Of a stretch of 64,000 nt of DNA, positions 49,198-58,796 are shown piece after piece; position 1 is the first letter of the stretch; every line of letters begins with the position of its first letter. Both the position numbers and the translations under genes were made by a program. The stretch spans positions 310,001 to 374,000 of the forward strand of contig JAPWKC010000004.1 of the NCBI GenBank assembly GCA_028283725.1, read 5' to 3'. This stretch comes from Neorhizobium sp. (GTDB taxonomy: Bacteria; Pseudomonadota; Alphaproteobacteria; Rhizobiales; Rhizobiaceae). A model generated the notes under the pieces. The model did no database searches, was not told the DNA's origin, and saw nothing but the letters and a program-made list of their open reading frames with translations.

Positions 49198-52100
49198 TCA
49201 CCTGTCAGACCGGAGGACGGATAGCGCGGTCGTTTCGGCATCCAGGTTTTCGGTGCCTGGGTTTTCGGCATATCGGTTTTGGTGGGCCTCGCGACTTTGG
49301 TGAACTTCGCGACTCTGGCCGGCCTCACCTGCTGGGGACATGACATCACGAAGACCGGTGTCGCCTTTCGTCGGGATGTTCGGGCCCCTGATACTGTCCC
49401 TGCCGGGATCGGCCGCGACATCATCATCCTCCAATTCGACATCGGCGCTGGCACTGCCGATCAGCGTTGCAATCCGATCCGGCAGCGACGGGTCGACGGT
49501 ACGGCTTCTCCAGTCGTAGAAGCGCTGTTGCGTCCATGGGCGCTCAACCCCTGCCATCGCCGCTCTGGCGTGCCAGATGGTGTCATCCGGTGAAGCGTTG
49601 AAGGAAATTTCGAGGGCGCCGGTGCGCCTGAGGGTCCTGCCGGAGACGAGAAGCGCGCCCGACCGGCAGGTATCGTAACGGGCCGACGCGGCGATCACCA
49701 GAAGCCCCGCATCACAGGCCGGGCCGATGTAACGGATATCCTCAACCACGATGACAGGAATTCCATCCGGCGAAACTGCCGCACACCAATGACTTCTTTC
49801 GCAGGTGAACCGTCCCACAGGAGCGTTCCCCATGGCCTCAAGGGCCGCCATGCGCGCTGCGTTCGACAGAGGCGTTGCGCGGGGTTTTCGTGGCTTCGCC
49901 TGCGACAGTGCCGCGCCCGGCGCGCCGGAGGCCGTAACGACAGGGGGCGGCGCAACTCCATCAACATCCGGAGACTTTTGTCTCCTCGGCATGGGGTCGA
50001 CATTGCTTGCGGTTGAAACAAGTGGTGGAAGCGGGCGATCGATCATAAGCGCCCTCCTCCACTGATCGTAGATGAAGTCCGGCGGCTTGACGCGGTTGAG
50101 GGCCAGCATACGGGGGAGAGTGGTGTCCGCCGAATCTTTATCACCGTCCGGTGACACCTCTTCCGATCCTTCTGTACCAGAGCTGCGGTCGGCGGGAGCC
50201 GGTGGCACGGTCAGGCCGACGAGGCTGCCGTCTTCCGAAACGATCAGGTCTGGCATCGGTCGTGCCGCCTCATGCCATGACAACAGAGGCGCTGCGGCAA
50301 GCAAAGGCAGACCGACAAGGGCAAGCCGGGTGCGCAACAGCGTCAGCAGCAGAAAACCGGCACTGCCGAAGCCGAGAAACCAAGCGTGCTGGCGGCCGAC
50401 CGGCACATCGCCGCCCCATGAGGCGACATATTTCGCGATGCCTATGACGCCGTCGAGCCCCCAGCCCATCAGCCACAGGAACGGCGCATCGAGCCCGAAA
50501 GGCATGGCCAGCATGCCGATCAGGCCCATCGGCATGACAATGAGCGAGATCAGCGGCATGGAAAGAAGGTTGGCCGCCAATCCATAGGTGGCAATCCGGT
50601 GGAAATGTTCGATGGAATAGATCGACGTCGAGAGACTGCCGATCAGCGATGTTCCGGCGACGCCGAGAAGCCCTGAGGACACATGCTGCGCCATCATCAC
50701 CACTCGGTGATGCATGACCTTGGCGTCAAGCCGGTAGCTCCCGCCTGCATTGCGGCGTCGCTGCCATGCGGTATAGCCCGCCACCAGAGCGACCGTTGCG
50801 GCAAAGGACATCTGGAAGCTTGGCCCGAGAATCTCCGAGGGCGCCAGAAGCAGGACCACGAGCGCCGACAACGCGACATTGTGGAGACTGATCGACGGCC
50901 GGTCGATCAGCACGGCGCCCAGCATGATCGCCATCATGATATAGGCGCGCTCGGCCGACACACCGAAGCCGGAAATCAGGTAATAGGCGGTCACCATCAG
51001 AAGCGCGCCGCCAGCAGCGATCTTCTTGACCGGCCAGGCCTGCGCAAAGGCCGGAAACAAAGCGAGGCCGCAGCGCAAGCCCAGAAAGAAGGTGCCGGCG
51101 GCAAGCGCCATATTGAGGCCTGAGATCGCGATGATATGCGCGAGCCCGGCCACCCGGAGCGCCTCGGTCGTTGCCTCGGAAATCGCACGTCTCTCGTCGG
51201 TGACGATCGCCGCGGCAAAGGCGCCGCCATCGCCCGGCACCACCTCTCTGATCCTGTCGGCAATCGCCGTTCGAAGCGCAAACAGGCGGTTGGCCAGAGA
51301 CATTGTCCATTCGCCGTTCGCGGCAGACGCGTCTGCCTGTTTTTTAGGCTGACCATAGTAATAGCCGACAGCGCCGATCCCGTCGAAATAGGCGGAAAAG
51401 GCAAAGTCATTGAGACCCGGCAGAGCCGGCCCCGAAGGCGGGGAGAGCCGTGCCCTGCCCTCGATGATATCGCCCATGGCAAACCCTTGAGCGTGTTGCT
51501 GGCCGGCACGCGGCTGACTGTCATACGGCTGCCGGCCTACCGTCTTGTCGCCGGCTGCAGGCACAGTCGCCCTGCCGCGCCGGTGCAGGATCGTAATGCG
51601 CTCCGGGGGACGGGAAAGGACGGGATCGCGCGTTCCGGTGACACGAAGAATATAGCGCCAGTTGCCCCGGCTATCGGGTTCGCGACGCTCGACGATGCCG
51701 CTCACCATTGTCGTCACCGGCGTGTCGAGGATGATGGTGGCGGCGCGGCGCGTTTCCAGTCCCGCGAGCGTCATGCCGACGAGAACGAGCCCGAGGGCCA
51801 CGACTACCGATCGCATCGGATGCGCGGAAGGCCGTGTTGCGGCGAGGCCAGCAAACAGAAGGGCGGCAAGGCTCGCGACCGGCCAGAAAGGCGGATCTAC
51901 CGGTGTTTCGAGCGCAAAGGCGGCGCCTGCGCCAATCAGGACCGGCACGAAGAGGAAGCCATGACCATAGGCCCTCTCCTCGGCGCCCATGGCCGGAAGC
52001 GCTTTTGAGAGACGTCGCGTCGCCCCCCATATCCGCGCCGGCAGGGACGGCTTTTTCACGGCAACGTGATACCGCACGGGCGGCACGAGCAGACCGCTTA

Positions 52101-52314
52101 AAGCGGCAGGAAGCGCTGACGGAACGGGAGCAGGACGAGCCCTCGGCGAAGCGGTAGCTGATTGGGCGCCAGCGCCCGGCCGAGGGCCGAAAGCGCGCGA
52201 CTCGTCTGCAGCCATGTCCATGTCGCCGGATTGGCCAGACGCGGGGTCAGACCGGCCGGCGGCATCGCCGTCCAGCGCTTCCGTTCGAGCCGGAACCGTG
52301 GTTTGCCCCCTCAT
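49198..52314 (-). CDS. ComEC/Rec2-family membrane protein without nuclease domain
   Basis: 1038 residues. An Ala/Pro-rich cytoplasmic extension of about 100 residues precedes two membrane helices and a DUF4131 region (about 110-330). The multi-helix competence domain follows (EALRVAGLAHIIAISGLNMALAAG; GFGVSAERAYIMM; GPSFQMSFAATVALVAGY). After a low-complexity linker comes a C-terminal domain with CERSHWC and CDAGLLV. The HxHxDH metal motif of the ComEC metallo-beta-lactamase domain is not visible. The tail has short repeats (QSREVHQSREAHQNR). The family channels DNA into the cytoplasm; whether this one supports transformation is unknown. Confidence 0.88.
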   Translation of the reverse strand: MRGQTTVPARTEALDGDAAGRSDPASGQSGDMDMAADESRAFGPRPGAGAQSATASPRARPAPVPSALPAALSGLLVPPVRYHVAVKKPSLPARIWGATRRLSKALPAMGAEERAYGHGFLFVPVLIGAGAAFALETPVDPPFWPVASLAALLFAGLAATRPSAHPMRSVVVALGLVLVGMTLAGLETRRAATIILDTPVTTMVSGIVERREPDSRGNWRYILRVTGTRDPVLSRPPERITILHRRGRATVPAAGDKTVGRQPYDSQPRAGQQHAQGFAMGDIIEGRARLSPPSGPALPGLNDFAFSAYFDGIGAVGYYYGQPKKQADASAANGEWTMSLANRLFALRTAIADRIREVVPGDGGAFAAAIVTDERRAISEATTEALRVAGLAHIIAISGLNMALAAGTFFLGLRCGLALFPAFAQAWPVKKIAAGGALLMVTAYYLISGFGVSAERAYIMMAIMLGAVLIDRPSISLHNVALSALVVLLLAPSEILGPSFQMSFAATVALVAGYTAWQRRRNAGGSYRLDAKVMHHRVVMMAQHVSSGLLGVAGTSLIGSLSTSIYSIEHFHRIATYGLAANLLSMPLISLIVMPMGLIGMLAMPFGLDAPFLWLMGWGLDGVIGIAKYVASWGGDVPVGRQHAWFLGFGSAGFLLLTLLRTRLALVGLPLLAAAPLLSWHEAARPMPDLIVSEDGSLVGLTVPPAPADRSSGTEGSEEVSPDGDKDSADTTLPRMLALNRVKPPDFIYDQWRRALMIDRPLPPLVSTASNVDPMPRRQKSPDVDGVAPPPVVTASGAPGAALSQAKPRKPRATPLSNAARMAALEAMGNAPVGRFTCERSHWCAAVSPDGIPVIVVEDIRYIGPACDAGLLVIAASARYDTCRSGALLVSGRTLRRTGALEISFNASPDDTIWHARAAMAGVERPWTQQRFYDWRSRTVDPSLPDRIATLIGSASADVELEDDDVAADPGRDSIRGPNIPTKGDTGLRDVMSPAGEAGQSREVHQSREAHQNRYAENPGTENLDAETTALSVLRSDR

Positions 52315-52553
52315 GGCGCGCTCAAATCTGCGAGACTGACCGACTAAAGATTTGCAACCTGCGCGTTTCTTTTTCCTGCGTCAACTTGCCGCAAAGCGAA
52401 ATAGGCCCCAAACGCCTTTGTCGGGCTGCAACAAGAAGTTGGAAGGGGCTTTTCAAGGCCTGCCCAATATTTTTTCGCGCTGCACAAAATGCCGTCAGAG
52501 GCGCTTGGCAGCGGCGTTTCTATCATATAGCAAGTTGTGGACGCTTAACTCAT

Positions 52554-52574
52554 ATGGCGCTTTTCGGGCGCCAT
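52554..52574 (+). promoter_or_regulatory. Leader stem-loop of gltA
   Basis: ATGGCGC (52554-52560) pairs with GCGCCAT (52568-52574), loop TTTTCGG, 26 bases before the gltA ATG and just upstream of its GGAGG site. The AT-rich TATCATATAG stretch at about 52521-52530 is the likely -10 region, with CTTGGC (52504) a possible -35 at suboptimal spacing. It could influence mRNA stability or translation. Confidence 0.4.
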
Positions 52575-52599
52575 CCGCCAACAGGTTGGAGGACTCAGC

Positions 52600-53889
52600 A
52601 TGACGGACAGAAGCGCAAATCTCGTACTCGGTGACACGAAGGTCGAACTGGCTGTAAAGTCTGGTTCGATCGGTCCGGATGTGATCGACATCGGCTCGCT
52701 CTACAAGCAAACCGGCGCCTTCACCTATGATCCTGGCTTTACCTCCACGGCATCGTGCGAATCCAAGATCACCTATATCGACGGCGATGCCGGTGTGCTC
52801 CTGCACCGCGGTTATCCGATCGAGCAGCTCGCCGAGCATGGCGACTTCCTCGAAACCTGCTACCTGCTTCTATACGGCGAACTGCCGACGGCAGCGCAGA
52901 AGAAGGATTTCGACCAGCGCGTGACGATGCACACGATGGTGCACGAGCAGATGAGCCGGTTCTTCACCGGCTTCCGCCGCGACGCCCACCCGATGGCCGT
53001 CATGTGTGGCTGTGTCGGTGCGCTGTCGGCCTTCTACCACGACTCCACCGACATCACCGATCCGCACCAGCGCATGGTCGCTTCGCTGCGCATGATCGCC
53101 AAGATGCCGACGCTCGCCGCGATGGCTTATAAATACCATATCGGCCAGCCCTTCGTTTACCCGCAGAACAATCTCGACTACGCGTCGAACTTCCTGCGCA
53201 TGTGCTTTGCCGTGCCTTGCGAAGACTATGTGGTGAACCCGGTTCTGGCCCGTGCCATGGACCGTATCTTCATCCTGCATGCCGATCACGAGCAGAATGC
53301 CTCGACGTCTACGGTGCGTCTTGCCGGATCGTCGGGTGCCAACCCGTTCGCCTGTATCGCGGCGGGCATTGCCTGCCTCTGGGGCCCGGCGCATGGTGGC
53401 GCCAACGAAGCAGCGCTCAACATGCTGTCGGAAATCGGCTCGGTCGACCGCATTCCGGAATTTATCGCCCGCGCCAAGGACAAGAATGATCCGTTCCGCC
53501 TGATGGGCTTCGGTCACCGAGTCTACAAGAACTACGATCCGCGTGCCAAGATCATGCAGAAGACCACGCATGAAGTGCTCGCAGAACTCGGCCACAAGGA
53601 CGATCCACTGTTGCAGGTCGCCATGGAGCTCGAAAAGATCGCGCTGACCGACCCGTACTTCATCGAGAAGAAGCTCTACCCGAATATCGACTTCTATTCG
53701 GGCATCACGCTGAAGGCGATGGGCTTCCCCACCACGATGTTCACGGTTCTGTTCGCGCTTGCCCGCACCGTCGGCTGGATCGCCCAGTGGGCCGAAATGA
53801 TCGAAGATCCGCAGCAGCGCATCGGCCGCCCGCGTCAGCTTTATACCGGCGAACCGCAGCGCGATTACCTGCCGGTTTCGAAGCGTTAA
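52600..53889 (+). CDS. gltA: Citrate synthase
   Basis: 429 residues, type II (hexameric, NADH-sensitive class in Gram-negatives). N-terminal beta domain: [21 protein letters not shown]. Catalytic residues: His in [20 protein letters not shown], His in [16 protein letters not shown], and [14 protein letters not shown], with Asp in the C-terminal region. The enzyme condenses acetyl-CoA made by PDH with oxaloacetate. GGAGG lies seven bases before the ATG. Confidence 0.98.
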   Translation: MTDRSANLVLGDTKVELAVKSGSIGPDVIDIGSLYKQTGAFTYDPGFTSTASCESKITYIDGDAGVLLHRGYPIEQLAEHGDFLETCYLLLYGELPTAAQKKDFDQRVTMHTMVHEQMSRFFTGFRRDAHPMAVMCGCVGALSAFYHDSTDITDPHQRMVASLRMIAKMPTLAAMAYKYHIGQPFVYPQNNLDYASNFLRMCFAVPCEDYVVNPVLARAMDRIFILHADHEQNASTSTVRLAGSSGANPFACIAAGIACLWGPAHGGANEAALNMLSEIGSVDRIPEFIARAKDKNDPFRLMGFGHRVYKNYDPRAKIMQKTTHEVLAELGHKDDPLLQVAMELEKIALTDPYFIEKKLYPNIDFYSGITLKAMGFPTTMFTVLFALARTVGWIAQWAEMIEDPQQRIGRPRQLYTGEPQRDYLPVSKR

Positions 53890-53916
53890 TCACGTCTTCG
53901 AGACAGGATCAAAAAG

Positions 53917-53942
53917 CCCGGCCAGCGATGGCCGGGTTTTTT
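53917..53942 (+). terminator. Intrinsic terminator after gltA
   Basis: CCCGGCCA (53917-53924) pairs with TGGCCGGG (53929-53936), loop GCGA, followed by six T (53937-53942). A textbook terminator 27 bases after the stop. Confidence 0.92.
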
Positions 53943-54189
53943 ATGGCCATGACAAAGGTCCGGAAACCCTCCGCCGTCCTGCCCGGATTTGCCGCCTGTG
54001 CCCGCCAAATCTAGATTGTCGTTGACGCAGAATGTTAGAAAAGCTTGAGGATGATCCAACTCCAAGGCAGAGGGATTTCTGCATACGGAATAAGCCGGCT
54101 GGCGATGGCTACGCGTTTTTCACTACATGTGTGCTGTCTGGACGATAGCTCGCCGGCAAACGGTCGGCATCCCCGGTAGAGATAGCCAG
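53943..54189. other. Intergenic spacer between gltA and lpxB
   Basis: After the gltA terminator about 250 bases remain before the convergent lpxB stop. Only short unconvincing frames are visible, with no family match. Confidence 0.5.
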
Positions 54190-55413
54190 CTAATCTCTTG
54201 TGCGATCGTTACCGCGTCCCGACAGCGCATAGCGCAGAACGATGCCGGCGGCGGCTTCGCCGGGGGGCACTGCGACGCTCAGCCTTTCCCACGCCGTGGC
54301 AAAGCCTTCCAGCATGGCGCTGCGCTGAACCGTGTCGGTCGAAAGACGTTCCGCCCAGCGGCAGAGACTGCCGGGACGCACGACCTCATTGACATATTCG
54401 GGAACGACCGGGTAATCGGCGATCAGATTGGGCAGCGCACCGGTCCAGATCTTGATGCGCGATGCCATCAGCTTGATCAGCCAGTCTGACTTGTAGGCAG
54501 AAACCACCGGCACTGTGGCCAGGCCGAGCTCAAGGATGACCGTGCCGGAGGCAGCCATTGCAGCATCGGCCTCGGTGAAGGCCTGCCACTTGCCGGCAGC
54601 ATCGCTGGTAATGTCGACCTTGACCGGCAGGGTCGCCGCAATCTCGCGCACCAATGCCTCGCGGCGGGATACCGTCGGCAAAACGAACCGAGTCGGGCCG
54701 TTGCGGGTTTGGAACTCCTTTGCCGCCTCGCCGAAGACCGGCAGAAGCGCCCGGATCTCGCTTCCCCTTGAACCGGGCAGCAGCATGATCGTATGGGGCT
54801 CGCCCTTTACCGGCGTGCGGCGCAGTGTTCTCGCCGCGCGCACTTTCAGAATGTCGGGATCAGCTGTCAGCCTGTGGCCGACGAAGGTCGTCGGAGGGCC
54901 GCCGAGCCGCTGCATGGCGGCCGGCTCGAAGGGTAGGACGGCCAGCACGTGATCGACATAGGCGAGCATGGCGGCGGCGCGGTATTCCTTCCACGCCCAC
55001 ACGCTCGGACAGACATAATCGACGATCGGCAGGTCGGGCAGGGCCGCCCTCACCTTCTTTGCCACGCGATGGGTGAAATCCGGGCTGTCGATGACGACGA
55101 GCACATCGGGCTTTGCTGCAATCAGCGCTGCAGCCGTCTGGTTGATCCTTCGGATCAGGCCTGGAAGCTTCGACAGGACCTGGGTGATGCCCATGATCGA
55201 CAGTTCGGAGAAATCGAAGAGCGACACGAGCCCCTCGCCGATCAGACCGTCGCCACCGACCCCGACAAGCTCGATCGGGCCATGATGGGCTCGCTTGAGT
55301 GCTGCCACCAGATCGGCGCCGAGAAGATCGCCCGAGACCTCGCCGGCGATCACGCCGATCTTGAGCGGGCGCACAGCGTCAGGCATTCCGTTTGTCATCA
55401 GGTCGGCGGGCAT
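54190..55413 (-). CDS. lpxB: Lipid-A-disaccharide synthase
   Basis: 407 residues. KIGVIAGEVSGDLLGADLVAAL is the family start motif. It is followed by ELVGVGGDGLIGEGL, SELSIMGITQVLSKLP, VLVVIDSPDFTHRVAKK, YVCPSVWAWKEYRA, LLPGSRGSEI and AASGTVILELGLATVPVV. It joins UDP-diacyl-GlcN and lipid X. AGGAG eight bases before 55413 supports that start; 55398 and 55386 are other ATGs. Last gene of the envelope cluster, 12 bases after lpxI. Confidence 0.97.
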   Translation of the reverse strand: MPADLMTNGMPDAVRPLKIGVIAGEVSGDLLGADLVAALKRAHHGPIELVGVGGDGLIGEGLVSLFDFSELSIMGITQVLSKLPGLIRRINQTAAALIAAKPDVLVVIDSPDFTHRVAKKVRAALPDLPIVDYVCPSVWAWKEYRAAAMLAYVDHVLAVLPFEPAAMQRLGGPPTTFVGHRLTADPDILKVRAARTLRRTPVKGEPHTIMLLPGSRGSEIRALLPVFGEAAKEFQTRNGPTRFVLPTVSRREALVREIAATLPVKVDITSDAAGKWQAFTEADAAMAASGTVILELGLATVPVVSAYKSDWLIKLMASRIKIWTGALPNLIADYPVVPEYVNEVVRPGSLCRWAERLSTDTVQRSAMLEGFATAWERLSVAVPPGEAAAGIVLRYALSGRGNDRTRD

Positions 55414-55425
55414 GGCGCGATCTCC

Positions 55426-56397
55426 TCAGGTGGTTGCGTCAAGGCCGAGCTTCGGCTCCAGCGGATCGATACCGCAGATGAAGAGGCCGGCCGCGTCGGC
55501 TGCCGCCACCAACGCTGCCTCTTCGAGCACGAGCGCGCGGCCTGCCTCGACGGCAACACCGGCCAGACCGGCTTTCAGGGCGCTCTCGACTGTCGAGGGG
55601 CCGATGGTCGGCAGGTCGGCACGCATGTCCTGCTGCGGCTTGCAGAGTTTGACGAGCACGCCCCGGCGGCGCTTCGAGATACGCCCTTCGGCGCGCAGCG
55701 AGGCGACGCGTTCGAGCATGCGATCCGTTCCCTCGACGCCCTCCAGCGCAACGACCCGGCCGCCGACGCTGACGGCACCCTGGCCAATATCGAGTTCTCC
55801 GAGTTTGAGCGCGGCCTCGGCTGCCCGCATGATATCACGGAGGTCCTCTTCGGCCGGCACATGACGGCCGATCGGCCCGAGCCGCATCAGAAGGTTGGGG
55901 GCGATGTCGTGGGCGCCGATCACCCGGCAACCTTCCGCCTCGATAATGCCCATGGCCGCACGCAGGAGCGCGTCGTCGCCGCCACGCGACAGCGCGCGAA
56001 CGATTTTGGGCAATTGCTTCAATGTTCTGAAGGTCGGACGGATCTCCCGCCAGTCCGGCCGGCGCCGCACGCCGCCGGACAGAACGACGCGATCGATGGA
56101 ATAGGATTTCAGAAGGCCGGAAAAGCGGCCGATATCGGCAATGCCCATCGGCTCCGTCGGGAAATCCTCGAAACGATCTTCCGCCTCGTTGTTGAGCAGA
56201 ATGACGAGCGGATCATCGCCGGCTGCCCTTGCTGCCTCCGCGAGATAGCGCGGCAGGAAACCGTGGCCGGCGATGATGGCAAGGCGGCCCTGAGACACCG
56301 AAGCGCCTTGCGCTCCAGTGGGGCCGCCTTCAACACCATGCCCAGGATCACCAGGGAGGCCGCCTGAGGTATCACCGGAGGCACCACCCACAGTCAT
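55426..56397 (-). CDS. lpxI: UDP-2,3-diacylglucosamine diphosphatase LpxI
   Basis: 323 residues with a Gly-rich N-terminal extension of about 35. The LpxI (DUF1009) body starts GRLAIIAGHGFLPRYLAEAARAAG and includes FSGLLKSYSIDRVVLSGGVRRRP, GDDALLRAAMGIIEAEG, RALVLEEAA and a C-terminal domain. It hydrolyses UDP-diacylglucosamine to lipid X, the step done by LpxH in E. coli. Overlaps lpxA by one base (TGATG), placing it between LpxA and LpxB in both map and pathway vicinity. Confidence 0.95.
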   Translation of the reverse strand: MTVGGASGDTSGGLPGDPGHGVEGGPTGAQGASVSQGRLAIIAGHGFLPRYLAEAARAAGDDPLVILLNNEAEDRFEDFPTEPMGIADIGRFSGLLKSYSIDRVVLSGGVRRRPDWREIRPTFRTLKQLPKIVRALSRGGDDALLRAAMGIIEAEGCRVIGAHDIAPNLLMRLGPIGRHVPAEEDLRDIMRAAEAALKLGELDIGQGAVSVGGRVVALEGVEGTDRMLERVASLRAEGRISKRRRGVLVKLCKPQQDMRADLPTIGPSTVESALKAGLAGVAVEAGRALVLEEAALVAAADAAGLFICGIDPLEPKLGLDATT

Positions 56398-57212
56398 CAG
56401 CCCCGCCTGCGGTGCGGCGAAGAGAAGGAACGGTCGCTCTCGGCTGCGATGAAATCGAGGATTTCCATCGCTTCCTTGCAGTCGGCATATTCGTCGCGGA
56501 CTGCCGCAGCGTTCTCGCGGACATTGCCTTCCGCCTCGAAGACCTGCTTGAAGGCGCGACGCACCTGATGGATCGTCTGCCGTTCGACGCCGGAACGGGT
56601 CATGCCCACGACATTGAGGCCGCCAAGGATGCCCGGATTGCCGTTCAGCATGCCATAGGGAATGACATCGTAATTGACGGCCGACAGTCCACCGATAAAG
56701 GCCTGACGACCAATGCGGGTGAACTGGTGAACCGCCGAGCCACCGCCGAGAATGGCGCGATCACCGACATGAACATGGCCGGCCAGCATGACGTTGTTGG
56801 ACATGATGATGCCACTGCCCAGAATGCAGTCATGCGCTACATGGCAGTTTGCCAGAAGCAGGCAGTCATCCCCGACGACGGTACGTCCGCCGCCACCAAC
56901 CGTGCCGGTGTTCATCGTGACGCCTTCGCGCATGGTGCAGCGTGCGCCGACGGTGAGCGTGGAATCTTCGCCGGCCTCATGCAGGCTCTGCGAGACGCCG
57001 CCGATCACCGCCATGGAAAAAATGCGCGAGCCGGCGCCGATCTCGGTCTTGCCGGTGATGACGGCGTGCGACATGACCTCGACGCCGTCCTTCAGCACGA
57101 CGCGCGGACCGACATGAGAAAACGGGCCAATCACCACGTTCTCGCCGATCACTGCGCCATCTTCCACGACTGCCATGGGATGGATGCGCGCGCTGGCCGC
57201 AATCGTCGTCAT
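56397..57212 (-). CDS. lpxA: UDP-N-acetylglucosamine O-acyltransferase
   Basis: 271 residues of left-handed beta-helix hexapeptide repeats ([IV]-G-x4), e.g. [20 protein letters not shown] and [13 protein letters not shown]. The catalytic His is in the [12 protein letters not shown] region. A C-terminal helical domain reads [21 protein letters not shown]. First step of lipid A synthesis, using acyl-ACP. Its ATG overlaps the fabZ stop by four bases. Confidence 0.97.
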   Translation of the reverse strand: MTTIAASARIHPMAVVEDGAVIGENVVIGPFSHVGPRVVLKDGVEVMSHAVITGKTEIGAGSRIFSMAVIGGVSQSLHEAGEDSTLTVGARCTMREGVTMNTGTVGGGGRTVVGDDCLLLANCHVAHDCILGSGIIMSNNVMLAGHVHVGDRAILGGGSAVHQFTRIGRQAFIGGLSAVNYDVIPYGMLNGNPGILGGLNVVGMTRSGVERQTIHQVRRAFKQVFEAEGNVRENAAAVRDEYADCKEAMEILDFIAAESDRSFSSPHRRRG

Positions 57213-57673
57213 TCGCCGCCCTTACGCATCATCGCACCGATATCGGCTTCCGCTACGAGGACCCCGTCGACCTTGGCGTCGCAATGGAATTTCCAGATAT
57301 TGCCGCGCTGCTTCTGCTTCGTCACATGGTATTCGAGGCGATCGCCCGGAACAACCGGCTTGCGGAAGCGGGCATTGTCGATCGTCATGAAGTACACGAG
57401 ATTGCCGCCTTCGCCTTCCTTGCGCGCGCAAATGGCGCCGGCCGTCTGGGCCATGCCCTCGACGATCAGGACGCCCGGCATGATCGGACGGTCGGGGAAA
57501 TGGCCGGCAAAATGCGGTTCGCTGGCGGTCACGTTCTTGATGCCGATCGCCGTGTTGTCGCCATCGATCTCAACGATCCTGTCGACAAGCAGAAACGGAT
57601 ACCGATGCGGCAAAAGCTTCATGATTTCCTGAATGTCGGCCGCGCCGAGTTCCGGCTTGGTCTCATCAGTCAT
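57209..57673 (-). CDS. fabZ: 3-hydroxyacyl-ACP dehydratase FabZ
   Basis: 154 residues from ATG 57673, with GGAG nine bases upstream; a start at 57706 would overlap lpxD by 41 bases. Hotdog fold: [19 protein letters not shown], the catalytic His in [23 protein letters not shown] and Glu in the same helix. It dehydrates 3-hydroxyacyl-ACP, competing with LpxA/LpxD for the same acyl-ACP pool. Overlaps lpxD by eight bases. Confidence 0.97.
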   Translation of the reverse strand: MTDETKPELGAADIQEIMKLLPHRYPFLLVDRIVEIDGDNTAIGIKNVTASEPHFAGHFPDRPIMPGVLIVEGMAQTAGAICARKEGEGGNLVYFMTIDNARFRKPVVPGDRLEYHVTKQKQRGNIWKFHCDAKVDGVLVAEADIGAMMRKGGE

Positions 57674-58745
57674 TTTTAGTCTCTCCTCTGCGTTTGGCCC
57701 GCTCATCGACGCTGGCCATCTTCTCGGCCATCTCGCGCAGGAAATCCCTCATCGGCCGGGCCGGAATACCGCCATAAACGAGGCCAGCGGGAATGCTTGC
57801 CACAACGCCGCTCATCGCGGCGATCTGCACGCCGTCGCCGATCGTGATATGGCCGTTGATGCCGGATGCACCGCCGATCATGACGCCATTGCCGATATGC
57901 GCCGAGCCGGCGATGCCGACACCCGATGCGATACCGCAATGGCGGCCGATGCGCACGTTATGCGCCACCTGAACCTGATTGTCGATCTTCGTGCCTTCGC
58001 CGATGACCGTATCATCCATCGCGCCGCGATCGACCGTTGTATTGGCGCCGATCGAGACATTGTCCTGAATGATGACACGACCGATCTGCACGATCTTGAT
58101 CATGCCGCGCGGTCCCGGCGCATTGCCGAAACCATCCTGGCCAATCCGTGCACCGTTGTGGATCGTCACATTGTTGCCGATCAGGGCTACAAGAACGCTT
58201 GCGCCCGCGGCGATGCTGCAGTTGCGACCGATCTTGACGCCGGCGCCGATCACAGCCCCCGCGCCGATCACACTGCCCTCACCGATCTCCACGTCGGCAC
58301 CGATGACGGCCATCGGCTCGACCGTCACATTCGGCTCGAGCCTTGCCGTTGGATCGACATAGGCCGCCGGCGAAATGCCGGGCGCCGCTGACGTCACGGG
58401 CGCCGGGCGCAGCGCCTTCGGGTGCAGAAGACCGCCCGCGATCGCGAAGGCCGTCGCCGGCTTCTTTGTCTGCAGGACGGGAAAATCCGCTGGTATCAGT
58501 GACCGCACGGCAGGATCGCACAGGATGGCCGAGGCCTGGCAGGTCTCAAGCTCTGCGCGGTTCTTGCGCGACAGGATATAGCAGATATCGCCCGGCTTGG
58601 CGCGCGCAACCGGCGCCACCGAGCGGATCAGAACGTCGCCGGCGTCGGGTTGTGCTTCGGGCAAAAGCAATTCGGCCCCAAGATGGGCCGCCAGCTCGCG
58701 CAGGCTCATGCCATCATGGGGCGGGAAAAAGTCAATATGGTCCAT
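57666..58745 (-). CDS. lpxD: UDP-3-O-acylglucosamine N-acyltransferase
   Basis: 359 residues. The N-terminal uridine-binding domain ([27 protein letters not shown]) is followed by a beta-helix of hexapeptide repeats ([22 protein letters not shown]), the catalytic His in [13 protein letters not shown] and a C-terminal helix. It adds the second acyl chain in lipid A synthesis. It lies 51 bases after bamA. Confidence 0.97.
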   Translation of the reverse strand: MDHIDFFPPHDGMSLRELAAHLGAELLLPEAQPDAGDVLIRSVAPVARAKPGDICYILSRKNRAELETCQASAILCDPAVRSLIPADFPVLQTKKPATAFAIAGGLLHPKALRPAPVTSAAPGISPAAYVDPTARLEPNVTVEPMAVIGADVEIGEGSVIGAGAVIGAGVKIGRNCSIAAGASVLVALIGNNVTIHNGARIGQDGFGNAPGPRGMIKIVQIGRVIIQDNVSIGANTTVDRGAMDDTVIGEGTKIDNQVQVAHNVRIGRHCGIASGVGIAGSAHIGNGVMIGGASGINGHITIGDGVQIAAMSGVVASIPAGLVYGGIPARPMRDFLREMAEKMASVDERAKRRGETKND

Positions 58746-58796
58746 AAAGCCTTGGCTCCGGAACAGGGTTCCGGCCGCCGAAGCGGCCGGACATGA

